Part shown: positions 1-7,026 of the stretch, in pieces
How positions within the stretch are numbered: position 1 is the stretch's first letter
How the letters are laid out: each line of letters begins with the position of its first letter
Assembly: GCA_027365475.1 (NCBI GenBank)
Contig: DAHXNI010000050.1
Location: forward strand, 1 to 40,502
Length of the DNA: 40,502 bases
DNA from: Pseudomonadota bacterium
Lineage (GTDB): Bacteria > Pseudomonadota > Gammaproteobacteria > JAKAQQ01
Reading direction: 5' to 3'
Made by a program: the position numbers and the translations under genes
The notes under the pieces: model-generated
Told to the model about the DNA's origin: nothing
The model's input: the letters and a program-made list of their open reading frames with translations, nothing else
Databases searched by the model: none

Positions 1-1
1 G

Positions 2-709
2 TTGCCACCCGAACTTGAGTCGATACTCCTGGTTTCGCTCATGGAAGCGGCCGATCGGGTGGATTCGACGACGGGGGTTCAGATGGCCTATCTCAAGAGC
101 TGGGCACCCCGCGCCGGGGGTGATCTTGCCCTCCGCCTGCCTGAACTGCTCCCGTGCGCGCCATCCGGCAAAGGCCAGGCGATGGAGCTTGATGCGCTCG
201 AGGCCGCGCGCCAAACACCCGCAGATCTCGTCTATCTCGATCCTCCCTATAACCAGCACGCGTATCTTTCGAACTATCACATCTGGGAGACGCTGGTCCG
301 CTGGGACCATCCCGAGGTATACGGTGCGGCCTGCAAACGGAGCGATTGCCGGGTGCGCAAAAGTCTGTTCAACTCGCGTCCCCGCTTTGCCGATGCTTTC
401 CGGGAACTCTTGAGAGCGATCCGTGCACCCCTTCTGATCGTCTCCTTCAGCAACGAAGGCTACCTTTCGGAGGAGGAGATGACCGGGCTTCTCATGGAGT
501 TTTCGGGCAATGCGGACAGGATCGAAACCATCGAGCAGGATCACCCGCGCTATGTCGGCTGCCGGATCGGTATCTATAACCCGAAAGGCGAGAAAGTGGG
601 ACGGGTCGGACACCTCCGGAACCGGGAATGTCTTTATGTGGTGAGACGAGCCGGAGTCTCCGGTGCGGACCACCAACGGAAAGTGGCCCGAGACGCGCTG
701 GCCGTTTGA
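2..709 (+). CDS. D12-class DNA adenine methylase (5' partial)
   Basis: Probable N6-adenine DNA methyltransferase acting on DNA of the element or host. The visible 235 residues contain the catalytic DPPYN motif (about residues 80-84) followed by an aromatic-rich HAYLSNYHIWETL stretch, and the C-terminal half resembles the D12/Dam-like fold with a late YVV strand. The glycine-rich SAM-binding motif expected near the N-terminus is not seen, so the true start lies left of the window. The frame is open from base 2. No restriction partner is adjacent, so this may be an orphan methylase of a phage or plasmid. The methylase class is secure; target specificity is unknown. Confidence 0.85.
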   Translation: MPPELESILLVSLMEAADRVDSTTGVQMAYLKSWAPRAGGDLALRLPELLPCAPSGKGQAMELDALEAARQTPADLVYLDPPYNQHAYLSNYHIWETLVRWDHPEVYGAACKRSDCRVRKSLFNSRPRFADAFRELLRAIRAPLLIVSFSNEGYLSEEEMTGLLMEFSGNADRIETIEQDHPRYVGCRIGIYNPKGEKVGRVGHLRNRECLYVVRRAGVSGADHQRKVARDALAV

Positions 710-1038
710 GAGGAAATCCGCGCGCGACATAGGCGTGATCAACCTCGCGCTTTGGATTCTGGATCGGAGCCACAACAAGGCCACAGTCACAGAAGTAGAG
801 AAAATGCGCACACTGATGGCTGGCGACCTCGCCGCGCTGGATCAACTCACTTCCATCACCATTGCAGAAGTGTCGATTTTGCCCATCTTCGTATCTCCTC
901 AGTAGTTTCTCAATCGTGTGATACATCCATGATACCGGAAGCCCCTTCCGGATCAATACTTTTGTGGTTCTGCGGCCGCACGGGGACTGTCCGGCCCAAC
1001 CGATCCAAACGGCCAGACGCCCCTCCGATCCGGGCCCC
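710..1038. other. Intergenic stretch with a hairpin and no convincing gene
   Basis: About 330 bases between the methylase and the first promoter. An 80-codon plus-strand frame (663-905, GTG start inside the methylase) exists but has no Shine-Dalgarno sequence and no recognisable domain, so I do not call it. The only clear structure is the hairpin at 935-951. The stretch marks the border between the methylase and the leader-controlled unit. Confidence 0.5.
935..963 (+). terminator. Hairpin terminator candidate after the methylase region
   Basis: Seven-bp stem CCGGAAG/CTTCCGG with a 3-nt loop, followed by ATCAATACTTTT. The T-tract is interrupted, so this is a weak intrinsic terminator candidate. 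Confidence 0.45.
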
Positions 1039-1068
1039 TTGACAGGCGGCGGATCGCGGTGATAGGGT
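1039..1068 (+). promoter_or_regulatory. Sigma70-type promoter candidate for unit 1
   Basis: A perfect TTGACA (1039-1044) is followed after 18 nt by TAGGGT (1063-1068). It is the only good -35 box between the methylase and the first nuclease gene. The -10 is weak, so an activator could be needed. The transcript would carry about 310 nt of leader before the start at 1380. Confidence 0.5.
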
Positions 1069-1295
1069 GATTGTCACTGTCTGCCGGGTCGCTCCATGGG
1101 GGGCGGCAAATAAACAAAAAGTCGCATCGGGATTTCATCCCGGCGGCACCTGATCTGTAGCCGAGTTGCGTCCGCAACAAAGGCCCTCACCCATCACCCA
1201 GTGAATCAGATTGCACACGCATACGCGCCGGCAGGCCTGCGTGCGCAACGCGGGGGTCCGGGTTCGGATCAATCACAATAAAACCAAGTCCAATT
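1069..1295 (+). other. Long hairpin-rich 5' leader of unit 1
   Basis: No ORF with a ribosome-binding site is seen. Several hairpins are visible, including CGGGAT-TTC-ATCCCG near 1128-1142 and GTTGCG-TC-CGCAAC near 1164-1177, plus a GC-rich imperfect palindrome at about 1219-1252. The stretch ends in the class A double-hairpin leader. It parallels the long structured leader at 13376-13840, which also follows a TTGACA box. Confidence 0.4.
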
Positions 1296-1371
1296 CGTTT
1301 ACGGCGGATCAGCAAATCCGCACGGGGTGCACGACGGTTCCCGTCGTGCGTGAAATGCAAGTCAACCGGAG
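1296..1371 (+). promoter_or_regulatory. Class A double-hairpin leader, copy 1
   Basis: CGTTTACG, hairpin GCGGAT/ATCCGC, linker ACGGGGTG, hairpin ACGACGG/CCGTCGT, then GTGAAATGC, with GGAG (1368-1371) eight bases before the start codon at 1380. The same order recurs at 2349, 3511, 4881 and 6948, with different stem sequences that still pair. Confidence 0.7.
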
Positions 1372-1379
1372 AAAACGCA

Positions 1380-2297
1380 ATGGCGGTTGCAATTGCAGCT
1401 GCAGTGGCAGCAGCAGGCGAGCGAGAGGTATTCTCATTCTCGCGCCTGACCACGCTCCTGTCCTGTGCTCAGAAATACAAACTGAAGTACCGGGATGGGT
1501 GGGAAGAGCAGGAGCTCTCGCCCAACATCACCCGCGGGAAGGAAGTGGAAGAGGTGGTGTATGACGTTCTGGGCGAAGCGGTCAAAAAAACGGCAGAAGG
1601 AGAGGATATGAGTGCCGTCCTGGAGTTTGTGCGCCAGTTGGCACAGGAGGCAGTGGTACGGAAAGAACCGACCCGGGATGAGTTCTGGCAGCTCGGAAAA
1701 AAAATAGTGGAGCATCTTCTGGTCGTGGGCTGGTCACCGGTCCTGGGAGAGGATGGCAAACCCCTGGTTCAGGGGGCACTGCGTGGCACAATCGGGGGAA
1801 CGCCGTTTCAGGGATTCTACGACCTGATCCTGCGCAATCCGAACGGGGCCGTCACTCTGGTGGATCTCAAGGTGGTGGGGCGCAGGCCTCGACTGCCTTT
1901 TGCGCCACACAGTCTCCAGCTCCGGATCTATGACCATCTCCTCGCGCAGCAAGCGGGGGAGTCCGGACTGGACGGGATGACCAGCGAGACGGGTTTGGTG
2001 TTCGCGCTCGCGACCGGCAAATTCGATGTGCTCATAGATGTGGTGAGCCGCGAATCCCTGGCAGGGTCACGTCAGGATCTGGACATGGAAGTCAAGCTAG
2101 CGATGGCCCAGCTGGAGCTGTACGGGAAGCTGGGCGTGTTCCCCCGGAAAATCCTGGGGCACTACGACAGTCCGTGCCAGATGTGTGGGATGTCCGATCT
2201 GTGTCTCAACGGAGATCGGAGAAAACTCAGAATGTCGGCGCGCGCCATAGAAGGGATCATGCGTACGGTCACGGAGGACGCAGAGGCGTTCTGGTAG
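1380..2297 (+). CDS. Cas4/RecB-like PD-(D/E)XK exonuclease
   Basis: A 305-residue protein resembling Cas4 and AddB/RecB-type nucleases. Asp148, the D162-L-K164 pair and a later QLRIYDHLL motif give the PD-(D/E)XK active site. Cys29 with C266-x2-C269-x5-C275 matches the one-plus-three cysteine pattern that holds a 4Fe-4S cluster in Cas4 and AddB. Start chosen at ATG 1380 because GGAG lies 8 nt upstream; an in-frame ATG at 1350 lies inside the leader hairpin region. No cas genes or CRISPR are nearby, so a role in DNA-end processing for replication or recombination with the adjacent SSB is more likely than spacer acquisition. Confidence 0.85.
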   Translation: MAVAIAAAVAAAGEREVFSFSRLTTLLSCAQKYKLKYRDGWEEQELSPNITRGKEVEEVVYDVLGEAVKKTAEGEDMSAVLEFVRQLAQEAVVRKEPTRDEFWQLGKKIVEHLLVVGWSPVLGEDGKPLVQGALRGTIGGTPFQGFYDLILRNPNGAVTLVDLKVVGRRPRLPFAPHSLQLRIYDHLLAQQAGESGLDGMTSETGLVFALATGKFDVLIDVVSRESLAGSRQDLDMEVKLAMAQLELYGKLGVFPRKILGHYDSPCQMCGMSDLCLNGDRRKLRMSARAIEGIMRTVTEDAEAFW

Positions 2298-2305
2298 AAA
2301 ACCTT

Positions 2306-2336
2306 CCCCCCTCGCATGCGCGGGGGGGGGTTATTT
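2306..2336 (+). terminator. Rho-independent terminator after the Cas4-like gene
   Basis: C-run and G-run stem (CCCCCCTCGC paired with GCGCGGGGGG, one mismatch) followed by TTATTT. Nearly the same terminator follows the paralogous gene at 3455. Confidence 0.75.
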
Positions 2337-2348
2337 GAACCGAATTCG

Positions 2349-2418
2349 TGGTTACGGCGGATCGATGATCCGCACGGGGTGTGCGACCGAACGGTCGCGC
2401 GCGAAATCAGCAAGGAGG
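2349..2418 (+). promoter_or_regulatory. Class A double-hairpin leader, copy 2
   Basis: GGTTACG, hairpin GCGGATC-GAT-GATCCGC, linker ACGGGGTG, hairpin GCGACCG/CGGTCGC, then GCGAAATC, with AAGGAGG just downstream. It directly follows a terminator, and CCGAATTC precedes it as in copy 3. Confidence 0.75.
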
Positions 2419-2425
2419 GAATGAC

Positions 2426-3445
2426 ATGAATCAAATGACACAGCTGACGCCCCCGGGGGAAGCATCCCCGGAGGAGGTTTGGAACAGTGAGCGGCTCAGG
2501 GCCTTCATGGCCTGTCCGCAGAAATACAACCTGACGTACCGGGAAGAGTGGACACGGTCGGAAGATGATCCTGCAGAGTCGGCATGCCGGAAATGGAAGG
2601 CGAAAGCCGACGCCGTTTACGAGGCGATACGCATCATTGTGAATGCGATCATCGTCAACGGATCGGCGCGCCACCAATCGACGGCCCGCGCAGCGACTCA
2701 AACCGTGGCGCCGCCGCCAGAGTTCACGAAGACGATGACACGCCAGGCGTGGGCGATGGGTCAGAAGCTGACCGCCAACATGGTTCGAGCGTGGGGCCAG
2801 CTGGTCGCTGTGCCGGGATTCCCGGCGCGCGCCGAGATACAGGGCACGATTGCCGGACGTCAGTTCCGGGAACCGTTCGACTGCATCGTCAGAACGAAAA
2901 AAAAGCGGATACCCGGAACCCTCATGGAAGGAGGCGATCTGTGTCTCTGCATCTTCAAGTTCGTGACACCGCCGACCTATGCGCTATGGGACGAGCGGAA
3001 GGCGAGTCCAGCCGAAAGCTTGCAGCTCCGGATCGTCGATCTCTTGTTGCAGAACGCACCCCTGATAGATAAAGCATGGGGTGATGGTCAGGAGTTGATC
3101 AGGCATGTGGCCCTGTGCTACATGAATGTCTCCAACATGCACGCAACACTCGGGTCGCGGCAGCCGGCGGGGATGACGGTACGGATGATCGATCGGTCGG
3201 AGCTCGCAGGCCGACGCGAAGAGCTGGCGGCCACCATCGAGCTCGCCATGTTGCACCAAGCGATGTGCGCGGATCGAGCGTTGTGGCCGACCCGGACACG
3301 GGCCAGGATCGACCGGGCCTGCGCCGAATGCGACTTGCATCGGCTCTGCCGGTTCGGCTACCACAGTGGCTATGTGCAGTCAAGTCGCAAGATGACGAAG
3401 CTGCTGGAAGCATCGACAACAGAAGCAGCCACATCGTTCTGGTAG
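2426..3445 (+). CDS. Degenerate paralogue of the Cas4/RecB-like nuclease
   Basis: A 339-residue paralogue of the preceding gene: both share a C(A/P)QKYNLTYREEW-like N-terminus, the SLQLRI(Y/V)D motif, a C-terminal three-cysteine cluster (CAECDLHRLC) and a terminal FW. The first active-site Asp is present (Asp152) but the (D/E)-x-K motif reads I176-F177-K178, so the key acidic residue is missing and catalysis is doubtful. The iron-sulfur cysteines are kept. It may be a structural partner of the active paralogue, much as inactive nuclease subunits act in AddAB-like complexes (inference). ATG 2426 has AAGGAGG 7-8 nt upstream. Tandem duplication included the terminator and leader. Confidence 0.75.
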   Translation: MNQMTQLTPPGEASPEEVWNSERLRAFMACPQKYNLTYREEWTRSEDDPAESACRKWKAKADAVYEAIRIIVNAIIVNGSARHQSTARAATQTVAPPPEFTKTMTRQAWAMGQKLTANMVRAWGQLVAVPGFPARAEIQGTIAGRQFREPFDCIVRTKKKRIPGTLMEGGDLCLCIFKFVTPPTYALWDERKASPAESLQLRIVDLLLQNAPLIDKAWGDGQELIRHVALCYMNVSNMHATLGSRQPAGMTVRMIDRSELAGRREELAATIELAMLHQAMCADRALWPTRTRARIDRACAECDLHRLCRFGYHSGYVQSSRKMTKLLEASTTEAATSFW

Positions 3446-3454
3446 AAAACATTT

Positions 3455-3483
3455 CCCCCTCGCATGCGCGAGGGGGTGTTATT
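3455..3483 (+). terminator. Rho-independent terminator after the degenerate paralogue
   Basis: Perfect 9-bp stem CCCCCTCGC/GCGAGGGGG with loop ATGC, followed by TGTTATTTC. Near-copy of the terminator at 2306. Confidence 0.8.
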
Positions 3484-3510
3484 TCGGCCATCGGCCGGAA
3501 CCGAATTCAG

Positions 3511-3585
3511 AGTTACGGCGGACCCTCGGTCCGCATGGGGTGACGCGCAAGCGTTACGAAAATCAGCCAACAGCAGAAAGAGGAG
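3511..3585 (+). promoter_or_regulatory. Class A double-hairpin leader, copy 3 (ssb)
   Basis: AGTTACG, hairpin GCGGACC-CTC-GGTCCGC, linker ATGGGGTG, short hairpin ACGC-GCAA-GCGT, then TACGAAAATC, with AGGAG (3581-3585) before the GTG start. CCGAATTC again precedes it. The stem bases differ from copy 2 in compensating pairs (GGATC/GATCC versus GGACC/GGTCC). Confidence 0.75.
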
Positions 3586-3592
3586 ACAAAGA

Positions 3593-4045
3593 GTGAACAA
3601 AATGCAAATCACCGGCCATCTGGGAAAAGATCCGGAGAGCCGGTACACGCCGGACGGGAAACAGGTCGTGACCGCGTCCGTCGCCGTCAAGGCGAGAAAG
3701 AAGGATGCGAAACCGGACTGGTTCCGGGTCGTGTTTTACGACAAGCTGGCGGAGATCGCCATCCAGTACCTGAAAAAGGGCACGCACGTGTTCATCGAGG
3801 GGAGGCTGGACGTCAGGAAGTACACGGGCAGCGACCAGACTGAGAAGACCGCTGTCGAGATCGTGGCAAGGGAGATGGAGATGCTGTCATCCAAACAGGG
3901 TGGCAACGAATCTCAGCCCGCCACGGTGTCTGCGGCCCCGCAGGGAGCCCCGCAGGGAGCCCCGCGGAAGCCCGCGCTCTCGGAGGAGCGGTTCGCACCA
4001 CCGGACGACGATGACATTCCCTTCTATTATGGTCATGTCGGGTAA
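3593..4045 (+). CDS. ssb: Single-stranded DNA-binding protein
   Basis: A 150-residue OB-fold SSB that coats single-stranded DNA during replication and recombination. The GHLGKDPE start, the DWFRVVFYDKLAE core and the GTHVFIEGRLDVRKY strand are typical. A flexible linker (about 105-137) contains the tandem repeat PQGAPQGAP. The acidic tip DDDDIPF is present, but six more residues (YYGHVG) follow it, whereas bacterial SSB usually ends at the final Phe that docks partner proteins. GTG 3593 is chosen because AGGAG lies 7 nt upstream; ATG 3602 is 16 nt away. Confidence 0.9.
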   Translation: MNKMQITGHLGKDPESRYTPDGKQVVTASVAVKARKKDAKPDWFRVVFYDKLAEIAIQYLKKGTHVFIEGRLDVRKYTGSDQTEKTAVEIVAREMEMLSSKQGGNESQPATVSAAPQGAPQGAPRKPALSEERFAPPDDDDIPFYYGHVG

Positions 4046-4051
4046 AGCGGA

Positions 4052-4831
4052 ATGAGAACGGTTCAGTTCCAGAACCAGGCGGGCGTCACGGTCACGTGGC
4101 GCCCGGTCTCGGACCGCACGGAGGAAATCCTCCAGCGGTTCCCGCCCTCGTGGTACGGGCGGTCCACCCGGTTCATTCCGTGGCCGGACTCGCCGCGTCA
4201 TGTGTGTTTCGTGGCAGAGATGTTTCATCATGCCGAAAACGGACGCACCTGGACGGTGGCCACCCGGCATGCCATGGGGCGGGTCGAAGCTTGGGGGGAG
4301 ATGGAGACGCAGGAGACTGCGTCGATCCAGCGTCTCTACCAGGCGCTTGGGTTACCCGGGAACGTATCCCGGGAGCCGGGCGAAGCCATTCCGATCGAGC
4401 GGGACGGGGTAGCCATCCAGTGGCTCCCCCTGGACGATCGGACGGGAGATGTGCTCAAGGCCTATGCCATACCCGAGTATGAAGTGCGCACCGAGTTGCA
4501 CTTCTGGCCCGGGATCAAGCGTCAGATCTGGTTCCGGGCCACGCTCGTCCATCACACGGACGGGGGTGCAGCGGAGCAGGTCATCGCCTCGTCGCATGCG
4601 GCGGGGTTGATCTCGCACTGCAAAGATCTCGAGATCATTGAGACCCGTGCCATCCAGCGTTTGTATGGTGCACTGGGACTCGGGGGCGAGATCTTCGATC
4701 CTGACGAAGATCGGGATCGCGCGGGCGTGGGGGCGGTCTTCCCCTGGGATGAGCCACTGGCACCGGGCCAGTCCGGATCCATGGATAAAAACCAGATGGT
4801 CGACATCTTGACCAACCTGGTAGCTGTGTAA
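4052..4831 (+). CDS. Unknown protein with a tandem duplicated domain
   Basis: A 259-residue protein, not recognised. It is built from two related units starting near residues 10 and 119. Each begins GV-x-(V/I)-x-W-x-P-x(2)-DRT, continues through a W/F-rich strand, HH and a histidine-alanine segment, and ends in an (A/S)IQRLY-x-ALGL helix. Cytoplasmic by appearance, with no signal or membrane segment. It starts 6 nt after the ssb stop without its own leader, so it is co-transcribed with ssb and may work with it on single-stranded DNA (inference). The C-terminal 20 residues (MDKNQMVDILTNLVAV) look like a separate short helix. Confidence 0.75.
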   Translation: MRTVQFQNQAGVTVTWRPVSDRTEEILQRFPPSWYGRSTRFIPWPDSPRHVCFVAEMFHHAENGRTWTVATRHAMGRVEAWGEMETQETASIQRLYQALGLPGNVSREPGEAIPIERDGVAIQWLPLDDRTGDVLKAYAIPEYEVRTELHFWPGIKRQIWFRATLVHHTDGGAAEQVIASSHAAGLISHCKDLEIIETRAIQRLYGALGLGGEIFDPDEDRDRAGVGAVFPWDEPLAPGQSGSMDKNQMVDILTNLVAV

Positions 4832-4840
4832 ATACACCTT

Positions 4841-4870
4841 ACTCCCCGGGCTTGTCCCGGGGAGTCTTTC
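4841..4870 (+). terminator. Rho-independent terminator
   Basis: Ten-bp stem ACTCCCCGGG/CCCGGGGAGT with loop CTTGT, followed by CTTTC. It separates the ssb pair from the AAA+ cassette. Confidence 0.75.
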
Positions 4871-4880
4871 ACGAGTTTTG

Positions 4881-4945
4881 CGGTTACGCGCGGGCAATCG
4901 CCTGCGGCGGGGGTTCGTTGTCCATGCGACAGCGAACGAAATTGG
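4881..4945 (+). promoter_or_regulatory. Class A double-hairpin leader, copy 4 (AAA+ gene)
   Basis: GGTTACG, hairpin GCGGGC-AATC-GCCTGC, G-rich linker GGCGGGGG, hairpin GTTCGTTG/CAGCGAAC, then GAAATTG. It is the most divergent class A copy but keeps all elements in order. Confidence 0.6.
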
Positions 4946-4966
4946 CAAGCAAGTATGGAGAAAGAA

Positions 4967-5899
4967 ATGCAGAAAGCAATCAAAGAGCTGTTCGGAGTGG
5001 ATCTGGCGGCTCAAATAACCGTCAACGACGTTCCGGAAGTCCCGGAACGGGTGCCGGGAATCGATGCCGGCCAGGTCTTCATGAAGGAGATGGTGGCCAT
5101 GGCCTCGATCTGGTATCTCTTCGACCGGAGCGGGCTGTACCTGTATGGCCCGACGGGATCGGGGAAGTCCAGTTTCGCCCGCCAGTTCATGGCGCGGCTG
5201 AACCGGAGTGTCTTCGAGTTCCACGGAACCCCCCAGAGCGAACCCGGGGAGTTCAAGGGCGGGTTCCACCTGAAAGGGGGGGATACCGTCTGGGTCGACG
5301 GTCCGCTGACGGCGGCCGCTCGAGCGGGGGCAGTGCTCCTGGTCGACGAGCTCGACACCCTGAATCCGGGGTGTGCCATGGTGCTGAAGTCGGTTCTCGA
5401 CGGCGGCCCGGTCGCGCTTCCCGAAATCGGCGAATACGTGACGCCCAAAACGGGCTTCCGCGTGGTCGCAACCGGCAACACGGCCGGAAACGGCGACGCA
5501 TGGGGGCGGTATGCCTCTGTGCGACGGCAGAACATCGCGTTGATGGACTGCTTCGCCAAGATGGAAGTGGAGTACATGCCGGAGGAAGCGGAAGCGGATC
5601 TCCTCGGGAGACTGTTTCCCAAACTTCCAACGACGATCGTCAGGGGATTTGTCGATCTGGCCAATGATGTCCGCAAGCTCTTTATCGGGGCAGCGGACGC
5701 TCCGCCGTCCATCGATGTCACGCTCTCCACGCGTGACCTGATCCGGACGATGGGGTACTTTGCGATCCTGATGGGTCGCAAGTCGAAGACTCTGCCGGAT
5801 CATGTGGTGGATGCCCTGTCCATCTCGTTGCCATTCGGTGAAAACGCTGCCTTAAAGGGGGCGGTCACCGAGATACTCCAGCGGAAGGGGTTCAAATGA
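4967..5899 (+). CDS. CobS/MoxR-type AAA+ ATPase
   Basis: A 310-residue AAA+ protein of the MoxR/CobS/NorQ kind. Walker A GPTGSGKS lies near residues 61-68, Walker B VLLVDELD near 123-130, and an ATGN sensor-1 strand follows. These ring ATPases remodel partners that carry a VWA domain. The next two genes (DUF3150-like and VWA) complete the triad seen in phages and integrative elements, with ATG overlapping this stop. ATG 4967 is preferred over ATG 4955 because GGAG sits 6 nt upstream of it. No cobalamin genes are nearby, so metal chelation is unlikely and the substrate is unknown. Confidence 0.85.
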   Translation: MQKAIKELFGVDLAAQITVNDVPEVPERVPGIDAGQVFMKEMVAMASIWYLFDRSGLYLYGPTGSGKSSFARQFMARLNRSVFEFHGTPQSEPGEFKGGFHLKGGDTVWVDGPLTAAARAGAVLLVDELDTLNPGCAMVLKSVLDGGPVALPEIGEYVTPKTGFRVVATGNTAGNGDAWGRYASVRRQNIALMDCFAKMEVEYMPEEAEADLLGRLFPKLPTTIVRGFVDLANDVRKLFIGAADAPPSIDVTLSTRDLIRTMGYFAILMGRKSKTLPDHVVDALSISLPFGENAALKGAVTEILQRKGFK

Positions 5900-6903
5900 G
5901 CAAAGTCGGCGAAGCGTATGTCGTCACCCTGGCCTCCCACATTTGGGACGCCAGGGTCAAGCTCCTGGCGGAGGATATCGGTCTCCGGGCTGAAGACATC
6001 CCGGTACGGGCTGTCGCTGGGCTGGGATCGAAGTACACCTACGATCGCAAGATCCTGAGTGTGCTGTCCAACAAGCGCGGCATGCTCCACCGCATGCTGC
6101 GGAATATAGGTGTCAACCTGGGGGGTGCCTTTGTGGTCCCGGCGGATGGATACGAAAGGGCCAAGGAGAAACTCCAGGGGGTGATTTCCGAGTTCGAGCA
6201 CGAGCTCAAGGAAATCAGGGGTGACGTGCCCCAAGCCTACCCCGCCTGGCGGAATGAGATACCGGAGCCCTTCAGGCCGGATCTTACAGAGGCCGACATC
6301 ATCAAGGAGCTCTCCGGGTGCTACCTGCGCGTGAATGCCTTTCACGTCATGGAAGTGGCCGATCGCGAGATCAGCCGGATCGCGGAGAAGCTGGTTGAGG
6401 AAGTGGCGGCGGACGCGGCAGAGATGCTGCGCGGCTCGTTTGGGCGCAAATCCAACCGGGACGAGGGCACACAACGGGTGCTCAATCCGCTGCGGCGACT
6501 GCGGGACAAGGTCCGCTCCATGTCGTCCCTGGTGGATTCAGCCATCTGGGAACCGATCGTGGAGGCCATGGACGATCTGCTGGGCGAGCTTCCCAAAACG
6601 GGGCCACTGGACGCGGCACACATGAGACGGCTTTACAGCTTTCTCATCGCGTTGTCAGGAGTGGATTCCGCCCGGGTCCAGCTGGCACTGTCCCAGTGGG
6701 GTGCGCAGGAGAGTGAGAGCATCTCTTCGGCACCGGCGTCCGGATCGGATGGCGGGGATTTTTTCCGCGCGAGCGGGATGACACCCCTTGAGCAACCGGA
6801 ACCGGTTGTACCGGAACCGGCAGCTCCAGAAATGGCGCAAGAGATCCCGCCTCCAGAGGGAGAACAGGAGCTGGCGGATCTAGCCAACGCTCTGGGCTTC
6901 TAG
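5896..6903 (+). CDS. DUF3150-like protein of the CobS/CobT-like triad
   Basis: A 335-residue protein that overlaps the ATPase gene by 4 nt (ATGA). The N-terminal YVVTLASHIWDARVKLL and the GAFVVP segment followed by a long charged helix resemble DUF3150 proteins that sit between CobS-like ATPases and VWA proteins in mobile elements. Helical throughout, with no catalytic motif. The last 80 residues are Pro/Glu-rich and end in a conserved-looking ELADLANALGF helix. Probably an adaptor between the ATPase ring and its VWA partner (inference from context). Confidence 0.65.
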   Translation: MSKVGEAYVVTLASHIWDARVKLLAEDIGLRAEDIPVRAVAGLGSKYTYDRKILSVLSNKRGMLHRMLRNIGVNLGGAFVVPADGYERAKEKLQGVISEFEHELKEIRGDVPQAYPAWRNEIPEPFRPDLTEADIIKELSGCYLRVNAFHVMEVADREISRIAEKLVEEVAADAAEMLRGSFGRKSNRDEGTQRVLNPLRRLRDKVRSMSSLVDSAIWEPIVEAMDDLLGELPKTGPLDAAHMRRLYSFLIALSGVDSARVQLALSQWGAQESESISSAPASGSDGGDFFRASGMTPLEQPEPVVPEPAAPEMAQEIPPPEGEQELADLANALGF

Positions 6904-6911
6904 CATCCATC

Positions 6912-6945
6912 GACGCCCGGCATCATGCCGGGCGTCATCTTTGTC
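6912..6945 (+). terminator. Terminator-like hairpin after the DUF3150-like gene
   Basis: Eleven-bp perfect stem GACGCCCGGCA/TGCCGGGCGTC with a 3-nt loop, followed by ATCTTTGTCTT. The T-tract is broken, so readthrough is plausible; the VWA gene needs either this or its own promoter. Confidence 0.65.
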
Positions 6946-6947
6946 TT

Positions 6948-7024
6948 GGTTACAGCAGGCTCTCTCGGGAACCTGCATGGGGTGCGCGGCCAAAGCCGCG
7001 TTCGAAAACTGAAACAGGAGGACA
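6948..7024 (+). promoter_or_regulatory. Class A double-hairpin leader, copy 5 (VWA gene)
   Basis: GGTTACA, hairpin GCAGG/CCTGC with a large loop, linker ATGGGGTG, hairpin CGCGGC-CAAA-GCCGCG, then TTCGAAAACTG and CAGGAGG before ATG 7027. Both stems differ completely from copies 1-3 while the linker is kept. Confidence 0.75.
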
Positions 7025-7026
7025 CA

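Noticed and set aside
663-905. 80-codon plus-strand frame after the methylase
   Set aside because: It starts inside the methylase with no ribosome-binding site and has no recognisable domain; only a chance open frame can be argued.
1380-3445. Cas4-like genes as evidence for a CRISPR system
   Set aside because: No cas1, cas2, effector or repeat array is present; Cas4-like nucleases also occur alone in phages and plasmids.
4352-5803. 483-codon minus-strand frame opposite the ssb partner and AAA+ gene
   Set aside because: Shadow of two well supported plus-strand genes; composition matches an antisense frame of high-GC DNA.
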